From Mesocentrotus franciscanus (Eukaryota; Echinodermata; Echinoidea; Camarodonta; Strongylocentrotidae), in assembly GCA_037976565.1 (NCBI GenBank), contig CP137671.1, positions 22,321,019-22,385,018 of the forward strand: a stretch of DNA of 64,000 nt, written 5' to 3'. Shown here piece after piece: positions 12,701-24,382 of the stretch. The notes beneath the pieces were generated by a model that ran no database searches, was not told where the DNA came from, and saw nothing but the letters and a program-made list of their open reading frames with translations. The position numbers and the translations under genes were made by a program. The first letter of the stretch is position 1; each line of letters opens with the position of its first letter.

Positions 12701-12870
12701 CCATCTTGTCTTACCCAACCCCCCTCTCTCTCTCTCTCTGTTATTCTCTCTCTGCTCCTCCCCCTGAGCTCCTATCTATCTGTCCCTCTACTACCCCGTG
12801 CACTTTCATATGATAATGTTTACGATATTCATTTATCCCGTATCTAACAGTGTCCTTGTATTCTGTTCTT

Positions 12871-12877
12871 TCCACAG
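12871..12877 (+). promoter_or_regulatory. Probable 3' splice site of a 5'-UTR intron
   Basis: TTCTGTTCTTTCCACAG is a strong pyrimidine tract plus AG, 13 bases before the chosen start codon at 12891. It implies an upstream non-coding exon and explains why the open frame extending left to 12798 should not be counted as protein. Confidence 0.7.
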
Positions 12878-12890
12878 ATTTCCAGTCATC

Positions 12891-15332
12891 ATGTCTCGAA
12901 CTCAGATCACTCTCTTTCCACTCGTGCTCATCGGTGTCTTGGCAGGTGTCGCAACTTCAATAACTATCTTAGAGGGTCCAACCAGTACTGCTAGTGACCT
13001 GGGTACCTACGCCAGGCTGACCTGTCGAGTGGCAGATCAAGGAAGCGAGTCCGTCCGATGGTTTCGGATTGACACCAATGTCATCTTAAGTACCGACGGT
13101 AAGGTAATCAAGCGTGCTCTCAGGAGGCGACTGCGGATCGAAGGCAACGTAGAATTGGGGGAATACCATTTGGTCTTTCGGCAGGTGACTCGTGCCGATA
13201 ATGGTACATACGCGTGCGGTGTGCTTTCAACTCTAACCAAGCAACCGGTCATGTCGACTCCAGTGTCTTTGGTCGTTGTTGAACCGACAACGTGTGACGT
13301 TTCGTCTTCAGAACCGCCTGCACCAGGCGTGACTGTTACGCTCTCTTGCGTTTCACATAATCAGGGTCTCGATGTGAGCCTGTCGTGGCACAGACCTGCA
13401 CAACCAGAACAAGTTATCTTTGGCTCAACAAACATCAATCAAACAGGAAATACTCGCTATAGCCAATTGAATATCACGCTCAGACCAACCGACTTTGGTG
13501 AAAGTTACATGTGCAAAGAGGCATCGATAGGAGAACCTAGTTTCCGCAAGGGGTGCACCGTTACCCCTCTCGATTCGAATGTTCCAGTGATTCTTTTTCC
13601 GAAGAAGATGCAGGCAGTGCAAGGTCAGGATGCTTCATTCAGATGCATCATAGCCAGTAAGAACCCCTTGACATACGAATGGTATATCAATGGCATCAGG
13701 GATTACAATGTGAGAAAGGACAAGTATCTCTTCTCCCCTGTCACCTTGGCTCATAACAACACCAGGGTTGAATGCAGGACGCGTGATGTCATCGCGGAAA
13801 TGACCGGAAATGCCAGTTCCATTCTGCAAGTTTACCCCAAGAATATTCCGGACGTGACCCCAGCGGCGGTAGTTGAAGAATCGCAAGATTCATCTAGCGT
13901 GCCAGTGGGTACTCAAATTATCAACGTAGATCAAGAAAGGACAAGTCAACCTAACGCAGATACACTGACGAGCGTTCCGCAAACAACCACATCTAAATCA
14001 CACGGTGTGCCGCCTTCAGGGCCTGCAAAACCGACTATTGCACAAAACCAACCGGTTACGAATCAACCAGCAGAAACTGCAACCCTTAAGAATGTAATCT
14101 CTCGATCTTCAGTACCTCCGGCTAATGTGGCTCTTGATACAAATGACTTTCTATCGGGCATTGGAAGCACTAGTGTCAACAAGTGGTCTAACATGATGGT
14201 TCCGGTTGTGGCCATCGGATCGGTCATTGCAGTCCTGCTTGTTTGCGTCATCGTCGTTCTCTTGCTCTTTCTTGTTCGACAAAATCGCGTCGCTCATGGC
14301 AGTACGACCGACAAAGACGACTCTCGCAGAAGTGACATTCCCATGGATGAACTTCGACATCCTGGCTCGGATGTGTCACCTGCCAATAGAACACTGAATA
14401 GCGAGAGCACCGAGATGGAATGTGACGATGAAGAGTGTTTAGGACCTAAATATTTTACCTTAGAACCTGGGAAACGAAAAGTACGTCGTCTTGAGCGCAC
14501 CTGTAGTCACATGATCATGAACGACTCTAGTTCAGAATACAATGTCCTGCACCGGAATGCAAGCTTGAGGACACCAGCTGGAGTTCAAATGAATGACTAT
14601 GTGCGACCAGATTCGCAAATTTCCACAGGTGACGGAGACATGAGTACTGTCGCAGCGTATGCCATTACGGATGTGACCCTAGGAAGTGGGACGTCGTCTT
14701 TGCGAAGGAGCAAGAGCTGCCTAAGGCCTTTACCCGCTGCACCCATCGAAGCGATCATGAACAGAAGCCATTACAGCATTCCAAGAGACGTTTTTACAAA
14801 GGGATCTAGCGCTACCGAGAGTAGCGGAGACAGTGTAACGATGTCAGTTATACGGCGTGTCCCGTCAGATACGATACTTGGTGGGTACAGGAGATCCCAA
14901 GTGACTGCAGCCTTCTCACCTGCTGGTGATGAATACGCCGAGATTGATTCTCCACCGAGAGCAGCTTCACCAATGAGTTACAACTGCTCCCGACCGAACT
15001 CTCCCGATACCTTGCAGGAGACTGGCATCCAAGCCATGAAAGACCTCGCCCTGTCTCTCGCCAGTAGCTACGAGAGCGGGTACGATGCCGCAAGCAGTGA
15101 CGATGTCATGGATTGTGATATGTCATCGCCGTACGCGACCATAGATGTCCTTGAACAGAAGGATCAAACGTCTTTAACCGAGCAGATTCTAGCGGAAACA
15201 AAGTCGAACAACAAGGCAGAAGCGCCAAAGAAGGTTCCAGTTTATGCAAAAATTAAAAGAACACGCGGAACGCAGGTAGAAGACAAAAACATTGATGATG
15301 ACATTGATGTTTCGAGTGAGGTTGTTTGCTAG
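12891..15332 (+). CDS. Three-Ig-domain transmembrane receptor with ITIM-like tail, single coding exon
   Basis: Encodes 813 residues. Visible parts: a signal peptide (residues 1-23, hydrophobic core LFPLVLIGVLAGVA); Ig1 with C45, W57 and the D103-NGTY-A-C109 pattern; Ig2 with C153, W166 and the Y206-M-C208 pattern, plus extra cysteines C135 and C222 that could form a second disulfide; Ig3 with C252, W264 and C295; a Ser/Thr/Pro-rich stalk at 320-430; a transmembrane helix at about 437-463; then a 350-residue tail. N-glycosylation sequons occur at N104, N183, N194, N289 and N307. The tail carries S548-E-Y-N-V-L and S746-P-Y-A-T-I, both fitting the ITIM consensus, and further tyrosine motifs at Y521, Y682 and Y785. 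The start at 12891 was chosen because it has A at -3, begins the signal peptide and follows a splice acceptor. I infer a cell-surface receptor signalling through SH2-domain phosphatases or kinases. No orthologue is named; cell-adhesion or nephrin-like proteins are the main alternatives. Confidence 0.88.
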   Translation: MSRTQITLFPLVLIGVLAGVATSITILEGPTSTASDLGTYARLTCRVADQGSESVRWFRIDTNVILSTDGKVIKRALRRRLRIEGNVELGEYHLVFRQVTRADNGTYACGVLSTLTKQPVMSTPVSLVVVEPTTCDVSSSEPPAPGVTVTLSCVSHNQGLDVSLSWHRPAQPEQVIFGSTNINQTGNTRYSQLNITLRPTDFGESYMCKEASIGEPSFRKGCTVTPLDSNVPVILFPKKMQAVQGQDASFRCIIASKNPLTYEWYINGIRDYNVRKDKYLFSPVTLAHNNTRVECRTRDVIAEMTGNASSILQVYPKNIPDVTPAAVVEESQDSSSVPVGTQIINVDQERTSQPNADTLTSVPQTTTSKSHGVPPSGPAKPTIAQNQPVTNQPAETATLKNVISRSSVPPANVALDTNDFLSGIGSTSVNKWSNMMVPVVAIGSVIAVLLVCVIVVLLLFLVRQNRVAHGSTTDKDDSRRSDIPMDELRHPGSDVSPANRTLNSESTEMECDDEECLGPKYFTLEPGKRKVRRLERTCSHMIMNDSSSEYNVLHRNASLRTPAGVQMNDYVRPDSQISTGDGDMSTVAAYAITDVTLGSGTSSLRRSKSCLRPLPAAPIEAIMNRSHYSIPRDVFTKGSSATESSGDSVTMSVIRRVPSDTILGGYRRSQVTAAFSPAGDEYAEIDSPPRAASPMSYNCSRPNSPDTLQETGIQAMKDLALSLASSYESGYDAASSDDVMDCDMSSPYATIDVLEQKDQTSLTEQILAETKSNNKAEAPKKVPVYAKIKRTRGTQVEDKNIDDDIDVSSEVVC

Positions 15333-15589
15333 AATACTTTCCATGTCCGTGACTAAAACTTTGATGTCGCATATAGAACTCCGGTTAATAACGGACGATG
15401 ATCGGTACGGGATGATGATTAAGATCGTCAACGAATGTCCATTGACGGAATACATGAATCATCTGGTATTGTCATATCTTATATACAAGAACGATTAGCG
15501 TGAAATGACGACAGCGCTTACATTTTAACATGGTACTTTATGTAGTTATTTTATTGTATATTTTGACAATCTTTACATGTATATTAGAC

Positions 15590-15740
15590 CGGCCTTTGTG
15601 ACGATTGAGTGCGAAGTCTATAATGCCTGTCGCAAATGATGGGACGTTGGGGGCGTCATTTCTCTGACGTAGGACTGCGTCAGTGATTGGCATGGCCTTT
15701 GGCGCGCCATGTGAAGTAAATACTCTACAAACAGAGTGCA
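15590..15740 (-). repeat. Dispersed repeat family 'TGACGC...ACGTCA', copy 4
   Basis: Read on the minus strand this has CACATGGCGCGCCAAAGGCC, then CTGACGCAGTCCTACGTCAG, matching the copies near 2717 and 5468 on the plus strand. The short minus-strand frame reads ITDAVLRQ with a tail ending ATGI, the same peptide pattern as those copies. Confidence 0.65.
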
Positions 15741-17881
15741 ACATTGAATATTTTTATTTGCAGCAGTGAGCAATTTATTTTTAGGGCGTTCTTACATGCA
15801 ATAGCTTTTTTTTTTAAATAGTAGGTGTAAAGAAATTGATGATCTCTCTCCCTAGTATTCCTGATGTGGGGATCTAATCCTAATTGATTCTGTGAATCTA
15901 TTTATGGGCTTTCAATATCTTATCGCAATTATCATTTTGTAAGTAGAATATGTTTGCTCATGCCAGTGCTCAAACAAGATCACGTGTTAGTTAACCTGGA
16001 TATTACATTACATAATACATGTAATTGGTGTGGGTGTGGCTCGCTATCTTTGAGATGGCAGGAACATCGGCGTGACATTGCAGAGTGTGGCGTATCTAGA
16101 GAATGATGAGTCAGTGTGGGGGAGGAATCATTTCCGGTGGGGAGGGCGGATGGGAGGGGTCTTAGGGGGAGGGAATGGGTGTCTTAGCTGCCGAATGCAG
16201 CTCGTGTGTTAGAGACAATTGTAGACCTTCTGCAAGTTAGATTAGTTCGTTAAAAGATTTGGAGAGGGTTTATCAAAATCATGATACCGATGATAGGTTC
16301 TCAGAATTATCTAATCTTAAAAGGACATAATTATTTTGAGTCGAGGCTTCACATTTATACTAGATACAGTCAAATCCCTCGGCGTTGTTCCAACTAGAGT
16401 GTTCCGAGTTTGTGATGACATCAATTCATTGAAAGTTACAATGCAATAAGATTTGAGTTTTCCCCTTGTTAGTAATTTAAAGTAATTGCAACTTCATCAT
16501 TAAATGGCAATGGCTTTTGTTAAATTTCTTCTTATAAAGTTTCTTAGAAGAATAACATAAATGCATGTGCACATATTTTAAATAACAACTGAAGATTGTT
16601 TCACCAAAGGCAAATTTAATTTGAATGTGAGTACGAACTGGCAAAAGTTCTTAGAGATTTAATTGAGATCACTGAGCAACTAATCAAAACAAAATAATCA
16701 ATAATGCTAAATATACTACTCATTGCACATGTAGTATCGAAAATAATATCGCTAGTGATATTCGTTTGTCTCGCAATGTATGGTCAACAAGGGATCTAAA
16801 AAATAATCAATGTTTGAAAACGAGATCTTATTCAATTTCACATGGGATACGCATATAATCTATTGCACATCTACAGATATAATCTATTGCACATCTACAG
16901 ATATAATGATGTAAATCTGAGAACACACTGTAGGTTGAAATTTAAGGCGGTTATGCTATACATGTAATTTAAACTTGGTTAGCGACGGATCTTTTGTCTT
17001 GGTTCCCAACGAATGTCGCATCCTCTTATCTTCATCCTCCTTTTTGAGAGTGTCATCCAGCTGGTTAAATGATAAAGGTCTTTGATATGATAAGAATCGG
17101 TGATGCAATTTGTCTAGACTTTGTATTACGCAAATCTCTCCAAGAATGATGCGCAGACACGGATTAACTACTGTCTGTTACGTTAGACGTGTGTATAGTC
17201 AGTGTGTGGCGTAGCGTAGGTTAAATGATGGCCCGGGGGGTGCTGATCGTCGTTGCCGTGGGGTGGAGAGGTGCGTGTAGGTGGATGAAAATGCTATGGG
17301 GCTAAACGACCGGAGGTATGAGAGTTCCCTTTCAATGTTCGCCATTCAATTTTGGGTAAGAGCCCCCCCCCCCCTGCACTATTTTGTGGGAGATTCGTAT
17401 CGTGAAGGACTAGAAAATGTGTATGGGGGTTCCTAAAATAATCTGGATACTGATTTGCAGAAAGGGGCTTAAGGAGGGGGGGGGGGGTATGCGTTACTTT
17501 TAATGTTTTGATTTCGACAATTATCTCCCCGTTTCCACGTTAAAAATAAGGGGGTGTTGAAACTACAATATTTATCACCCTCCCTACGTCACAGTCATAG
17601 TCTCTGGGGTAGAAGTGTACTTCGGAAAGGCATATTATATGGGAAAATATCGTATCGGAGGAAATTATTCCGCCCCCTCCCACACAATTCTTTCATTCAG
17701 GATACGCCCTTGACTACAATACTAGAGATTCTCTATTGAATCCTCGCCAAAAGTAAACGGATGTCAGCATTTTCATGTTTCCTTCTTGACGATAAACAAA
17801 TATTTCCACATTACGCAACCTATGCTTGCTTCAGAAAAACGAAGGAAATATGTTTATGGGATAAATTATGCCACCCTCCCC

Positions 17882-17888
<7 letters not shown>

Positions 17889-17938
<50 letters not shown>
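17889..17938. repeat. (TA)n microsatellite
   Basis: About 25 uninterrupted TA units. Confidence 0.97.
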
Positions 17939-17943
<5 letters not shown>

Positions 17944-18371
17944 GGACAATTTTCATATCCTACAGTCAGACTGTAATGCCTTTAGAAAATAAAATACGGA
18001 TTATTAGGTTATACAATAGGTCATTGTACAATGGACATATTTCAAAAGGTGATGCCTGTTATGCGTGAATCGAATGGGTTTATGCTCAGATGCTTCATTA
18101 TTTTGACTGTCATGAACCTCTTATCAAATACGCCATTTTGGTGTAATTTCATTGTCAGTTTGCTGCTCATCAACACTACCCCTGTTTTTTAGTATTTTTA
18201 TTTCAATTCTTGTATGATTGTTTGTAAAATTAACAATATGGTGCTCTATCCATTTCAAATGGAATTTCATGTTTTATAATTATATGTATTAATATTATGC
18301 GGAGAATGATTGTTATGTTGTTAATGAGAAGAGGTTATACTGTTATGATACTGCTGAATAATTGAAATAAA

Positions 18372-18942
18372 ATGTTTTTATACGCAATCCAAGGCGTCCC
18401 GATATTTTTTTCTTTTCGGTCTTATGTCAAACAGTTGGTGATTTTGTATGAAACTAAATTGATATATAGGTTCGATAATTATTAAACAAAAATAACAATA
18501 TATGACAGGGAAACTATGAAATGAATGATAATCTATTTATTCTAGAATTTTGCTGAAAAGCAGGTTAAGAAAATCAATCGAATAACCCTTTATTCTGTTG
18601 CTCCTTACAGTTGATGCCCGATATTATGAATAATATTGCAGAAGTTTAAAAAAAAACAGGAAGAGTAAAATTCATGATGGAGATCAACTGATTATAATTC
18701 CATCAAGCCATCAGGAATTAAAGTTTATAATAGCTGAAAATGGGTATAAAACAAGCACATGCAATCAGAGAAATCTAAAAATAGGAAAATGTAAATAAGA
18801 GATATAGGAAGAGAAGAAAACAGAAGACAGAGTGGACATGAGTGAGCGAGAGAGAGATAGAGAGGGGAGCGAGAGAGAGGGGAAGAGAGAGAGAGGGGGA
18901 GAGAGAAAAAAAGAGAGGGAGAGAGAGAGAGAAAGAGGAAGA

Positions 18943-18974
<32 letters not shown>

Positions 18975-21155
18975 CGCGCGATGGAAGACGATCGTGACTC
19001 TCGTCACCTCAATATTAATTAAGTCGCATCCTTGTTGGAAATATCCCAGAAGACCAACAATCAACAAGACCTATATCCCATGAGACCAACAAAACATAGA
19101 AATGCATAAGGGAAATATATCATATTACTGATGTTACATGCATTAATTCTATTCTCTTCTAATTCAATTTTGGTTTTATTGTTACAAAAAAGAACATGGC
19201 ATAAGTCCGGAGACTAATATTGTCATATTTACAGTAAAATACAAGAAAACATGAAATAAGGTTATAAATTGTACATTTACATAGTAGTTCAATAATAACT
19301 AAACAGAAGAATGTGACTTCATACATTAAAAAAAGATAATGTTAAGCAGTAATTATGATTTGTTGAATTCAATGGGATAGATTTTTATGAGATTAATGGT
19401 ACAGTTGAAGCCAGTAGTAAGAAAAAGAGGAATGTTTTATGACCAAAAAACAAGTCCATTTATAACAATAAAAATAAAAATCCAAAAATGATAAAAGTAT
19501 CTAAATCGACCCACAAGCCGCGATTCTGTTGTTGTTTATTATCAATAAACAGTTTTTAATAAGTAAATCAATCAATCAATAAATAAATAAATAAATGAAT
19601 GAATACATTAAAAAAAAATAGATGAAAACAAAATCTGTTTCGTAAACCCTCGGAAAAGAATCTATAAGAAGCCCACGAGATCGGCAACTTCCGGCCGCAT
19701 CGTTCGTTTCGTGGGATGTCGGTCTCGTTGGCTGTATCCTGCCTTATTTCTGTCTGGCATAGTATGAATCAACAATGCATCATGAAACTTTATGATTGGA
19801 GGTACAGACAGGTAATCCTATCTGGCACTGACGATGGTTTGGACCGCAGAATTTACACAGCTGCCATAGGACATGACGGTGATGAACATTTGGACGATGC
19901 TTGGCTCGGAGAATCATTATTTTCTCAACTTCGAATTAACGTTTTTAATTAATGGTGATCCCTTTACACGACCCCCTGCTTTTCTGCGCCTCTCACTTTC
20001 TAAATATCCTGCTCTGAATTGTAATGTCCTGAGCTAATGATGAAGGAATATATTTTTTTCTGTCACATTATACAGGGGTTGTGTAAAAACATAATTGATA
20101 ATATAACGCATGCATGCTTCAAACTTTTCTAGAGAAAATATAATTTTATGATTTTTTTTTAGTATAGAGAGCAAACGGGATATGAACTGGGAAGATACGT
20201 CACAGAGTTACCACACTGTGTTTGATCGAATGTAACTTCAAAAATTCAAAACTTTCTTATTTTTAATCGGGCTTTGCTCAATTTATCACTGATCTGTTTC
20301 TCCTTAGGATTTCCACATCTATTAACACCAACCTGTATATGGGAGCACTAACCCCCGATAAGTGGACGGCCGGGCGTGGTCGGGAGAGGGGGAGGTACAT
20401 GTTATTACCCTACATGAGGATGTACATCCCACATAATTTTTGGCCTACCCCAGTATAGTGTGCCCGCTTTGGGAAGATTTTTTATTTAAGCTGGCGTCCA
20501 TGAATGCCAAAGTCATTTAGGATCATCCATTCTGACTGTGGCCTCGCTATGTCATACGCTAGGTAAATCTACCTGTTTCATCTTCATTTGTGATTATTTT
20601 GGCGGGAAACCTTGTCACCATTTTGTCACTTAATGTTTGTCGTCTGCTTGATCTAATTTTCATGTTTCGGGGATAGAAACAAAGCACCCAGTGTTCACGG
20701 TAGTGTGGGAGAAAATTGGGCAGATGTTTCTGTCATGACACTTTGCTTGGAGACAAGAAGAGAACTCATGACACTAAATGATGCGTATGACGTAGCCTTG
20801 AATTGAGACTTTCCCACGCACAGTTTGTTCAAGGAGATATCTCCTTGGTTTGTTCAATGAGCTTCCTACCTCCGTGGTTTGTTCGAGGCTTTAACATTTA
20901 CATCCAACATTGAAAATTTAGATTGTTATCTTACGGGTAACCACAGGTGTATGATCACAATTTGCAAGATAGTTGACGTCTCTTGCCAGAATATAAACAT
21001 TTAAGTTCATAAGTTTCGCAAGCGAATGTAGCATTCTTTTTAAATAGCCCTTCCGCTGTAGTTTCGTCATAACTAGAGTCGGTGTAGAATATGCAAAGAG
21101 ACTACTGAACTGCCAGAGAATGGGGTGACTGTTGCCTGAATTTGACTGGGGGGTC
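18372..21155. other. Intergenic sequence, no gene seen
   Basis: A GA-rich microsatellite occupies about 18840-18975. The rest is AT-rich without supported genes; the 78-codon frame near 19716 has no recognisable features. Confidence 0.5.
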
Positions 21156-21159
21156 TTAA

Positions 21160-21689
21160 AGATACTATGTCTCTTTTGCAGCCAACATCAAATTCTGTAG
21201 AACTTTGCAGGAATTATGAATATGTCATGTATGTCCTATCTGTGAAATTTAAACGTTAGCAGTGTCCTAATATTCAAATTATGCAAGGAAACCCGTTTAC
21301 TTGCTAGACTTCACTGTCAGACACTATTGAGTGACTGACTGGCTTTTTCATCTTTGGTAATAACATACATAAAATGAGCTGTAAAGGGTACATGAGCATT
21401 TGTCTACATCAATAACCCACTTCTTGTAATGGCCAAAATTAAACTGATTGAATCTTTGCGCAGCATAAAACGTACGACCATTCGGTACAATGGTCTGAAA
21501 AATCAGACTATTACTTACTGGCTCTATAGCTCCTAAGTCGATTCGACAACTAATAGTCGTTATTTTCCCACTTAAAGACATTTTCAAGCCCACTTTTTTT
21601 TAGGGAAGTTCTTAATTAGTATTGTCTTTCAAATGCCGTTGGAATTTAACCTTTTCATTGTTTTGGCCTGCAAATGGGACATAGTACCT
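21160..21689. mobile_element. TTAA-flanked MITE (~530 bp)
   Basis: The left end AGATACTATGTCTC and right end GGGACATAGTACCT are near-perfect inverted repeats, and each is bordered by TTAA (21156-21159 and 21690-21693), the target duplication typical of piggyBac and Kolobok superfamilies. A second piece of the same element lies inverted at 22540-22850. No transposase is encoded. Confidence 0.65.
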
Positions 21690-21719
21690 TTAAACAAGAG
21701 TCGTGCGTATGAAAAGTAA

Positions 21720-22226
21720 TGAGGGGGAATAAGATAGCATAGAAAGAGGAGGATATAGGGAGGAGGAGGATGAAGAGGAGGAAGAGGAGGAGGGATGGAG
21801 GAGGACAGGTAGGGGGTCGGGATAATAGGAAGGACGAGAGCAGCGAGGGATGATAATGATTGGCAAACAGAGAGAAAAGTAAGCCGGAGGATCAGAATGA
21901 TAAATCTTTAACTCTTAAATATAGTTGTTATATGTTTAGCATTATCTAGATATCGATTATATATTACTCGGTATGTTTCTTCTACTGCGTCATATTTTTG
22001 TGAAAATAAAATCGATGTGTTATATCTTAGACTTAGTGTTAACTGTTAACCCAGCATGCCAGGAATTAACCAACACCTAATTGATAATGGCCTCACTTGC
22101 GGTTCACATCATCATTCGCATAAAAGGGGGGTTAAGAGAAAAGGAATCGGAGAGAAAGGAATCGGAGAGAAAGATATGTGGAAAGAAGAGAGAGAGAAAG
22201 AGCTTAAAGAAAAGATTCAAAATAGG

Positions 22227-22257
<31 letters not shown>

Positions 22258-22435
22258 AAGGAGAGAGAGAGGGAGATGGAGATGTAGTAAGAGAGAGGGG
22301 GACAAAGAGACACACAAAGAGAGGGGAGGAGGGAGGGAGAGAATGAGAGAAAGAGAAAGAAAGAGATAAAAAGATAGATAGGTAAATAGAAAGAGAGAGA
22401 GAGAGAGAGAGAGAGGGGAGAGAGAGAGAGGGGTG
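21720..22435. repeat. GGA/GA-rich purine tracts
   Basis: GAGGA repeats at about 21745-21800 and (GA)n with GGGA interruptions at about 22125-22430. Frames over this are Arg/Glu or Ser/Leu repeat translations. About 21840-22120 is unremarkable. Confidence 0.9.
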
Positions 22436-22539
22436 CATCCGTGAGGGGATTGCCTAATTGAAAACCAAACGCACCCGTAGTGTCACGTTCGTTTTAAACG
22501 TTGATGGCGGAGTTCTATTTCACCTTTAGTCAAAGTCAA

Positions 22540-22850
22540 GTCTCTCAATCAGTTTAATTTTGGCCATTATACAAGTAGTGAGTTATCGATGTAGACAAAT
22601 GCTCATGTACATGTAACAGCTCATTTTATGTATGTTATTACCAAAGAAAAAAAGATGTCAGTCAGTCACTCAATAGTGTCTGACAGTGAAGTCTAGAAAG
22701 TAAACGGGTTTCCTTGCATAATTTGAATACTAGGACACTGCTAACGTTTAAATGTCACAAATAGGACATATGTGACATATTCATAATTCCTGCAAAGTTC
22801 TACAGAATTTGATGTTGGCTGCAACTTAAAGGGATACACTACCTTTAATA
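22540..22850 (-). mobile_element. Inverted partial copy of the TTAA-flanked MITE at 21160
   Basis: The reverse complement matches roughly 21160-21460 over its length, including the TGCAGCCAACATCAAATTCT and GACTGACTG blocks. Its outer end reads AGGTAGTGTATCCC next to TTAA rather than AGATACTATGTCTC, so it belongs to a related subfamily or has a mutated tip. With its partner it makes an inverted pair with a spacer of about 1 kb. Confidence 0.7.
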
Positions 22851-23109
22851 TAGCTTATCTATCTCATTCAAAAATTGAAGTTTACGGAAGTATAGTGAAA
22901 CCATTTAGAAGATGAAGAACTTTTTTTCAGGGAATTTTAAATAGATAATCTTAAAAAGCAAGGGGAAATGTCAACACGACGCACAATAATTGATTCTGAA
23001 AAAGTAAAGTAATAGTTAGATTTTATATTTCATTCTCCGGTGTCATGTGCCCCGAGTAAACCAAATCTACCCCAAGCACTATACTAAAAACAAAAAGAGA
23101 GGAAAAAAG

Positions 23110-23175
23110 TGAGAAAGAAAGAAAGAAAGGGAAAGAAAGTAAAAAGAAGAAGAAGAAGAAGAAGAAGAAGAAGAA

Positions 23176-23221
<46 letters not shown>

Positions 23222-23405
23222 GAATGAAAGAAGTAGAAGAAGAAGAAGAAGAAGAAGAAGAAAGAATGAAAGAAAGAAGAAGAAGAAGAAGAAGAAGAAG
23301 AAGGAATGAAAGAAGAAGAAGAAGAAGAAGAAAGAAAAAAAGAAAGAAAGAAAGAAACAGAAAGAAAGAAAGAAAAAAGAAGGAAAGAAAAAGAAAGAAA
23401 GAAAT
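23110..23405. repeat. (GAA)n microsatellite
   Basis: Nearly 300 bases of AAG/AGA repeat with GGAATGAAAG interruptions. All frames across it are artefacts. Confidence 0.97.
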
Positions 23406-24382
23406 AATATCATGTCGCCGTTATTCTAACATACACGGACCGCAAAATGTTCCCCTATTCTTTCCCTCCCTATAAATAGAAACAGTTACTTTAATGTTAT
23501 TATATACATCAACAATGGCCACAGGTGCTCAACAGAAGCAAGTGTCTTTCTCGTATCATCCCTTTGTAAGCCAGGTAAACAATTAACCGAGGTCCTATAC
23601 AGTAGCACCCGTTTGTAGCACCAAAAATTACCAGTGCGAGACACGTTATAGCACAATAGTTTACCTGCGTTACATAGCAACTACAGAGCTGACAGGTAAT
23701 CGGCTGGTATTTCTAGCGTCTATACTCCCTTCACCCTGGTCTAGCAAGACTAATATTTAATATCAAAATATATATTTTTTACAAAATTCTTCCTTATTCA
23801 CGATCAAATTATATGTATACAAATTACAAAAAGCAATCGAATGTATTGCAAGGTGAGTTTTTGTAAGATTTTTGACATATGTTGGAGTATGTTTATGCTT
23901 GGAGAGGGAGGTGAATAGTTAGAAGAGATCACAATACACAGAACAGCGCAGACCCTATCCCATCCATGTTGTGTAGGCAAGCGTGAAGAAATATTACCCC
24001 TGCACCTTCCTAATATTGAGGAATTCACGGGACACTCGTCATGTATTAATTAACCGTGGAAGATTTACATCATTTACATGTACTATCTATCGTCATTTTA
24101 ACTTTGTTTTGGAATTTATCAACATTGGAGAAACTGGAAGGAATTTAGTGTGAGCCAGATTAACTGAACCATCAAAACAAGCAATAATTTCTTCAACGGA
24201 ACATCAGATTTGCAGCGGCGACGAATAAGCGACCGCTCGTTCTTGACGTTTTCGGAGCTGGTGGACTAGATTCGAAGTTTGTTTGAGACTCATCCACTCA
24301 AACGGAAACTCAAATTTATATCATGAATGCATAACCATGTAATACATTATATAGGAATAAATAAAATAGTCGGGACAGATTG
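23406..24382 (+). other. Upstream region and 5' UTR of the CCDC60 gene
   Basis: No other gene is seen. The transcription start is not determinable by eye; no TATA box in a convincing position was found. In-frame stops precede the start at 24383. Confidence 0.4.

Larger units (their letters stand above)
15333..18371 (+). other. Probable 3' UTR / intergenic DNA after the Ig gene
   Basis: No further coding exon is visible. The first clear AATAAA noted after the stop is at about 18366-18371, so either the 3' UTR is about 3 kb or a variant signal is used earlier. It holds a repeat copy (15590-15740), a 24-bp direct duplication (16853-16876 and 16877-16900), poly-C and poly-G runs near 17360 and 17480, and a (TA)n tract (17889-17938). 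Confidence 0.45.

Noticed and set aside
12798..12890. Upstream extension of the Ig receptor frame by 31 codons
   Set aside because: A strong splice acceptor lies at 12871-12877 and the signal peptide begins at the ATG at 12891, so the extension is probably intron.
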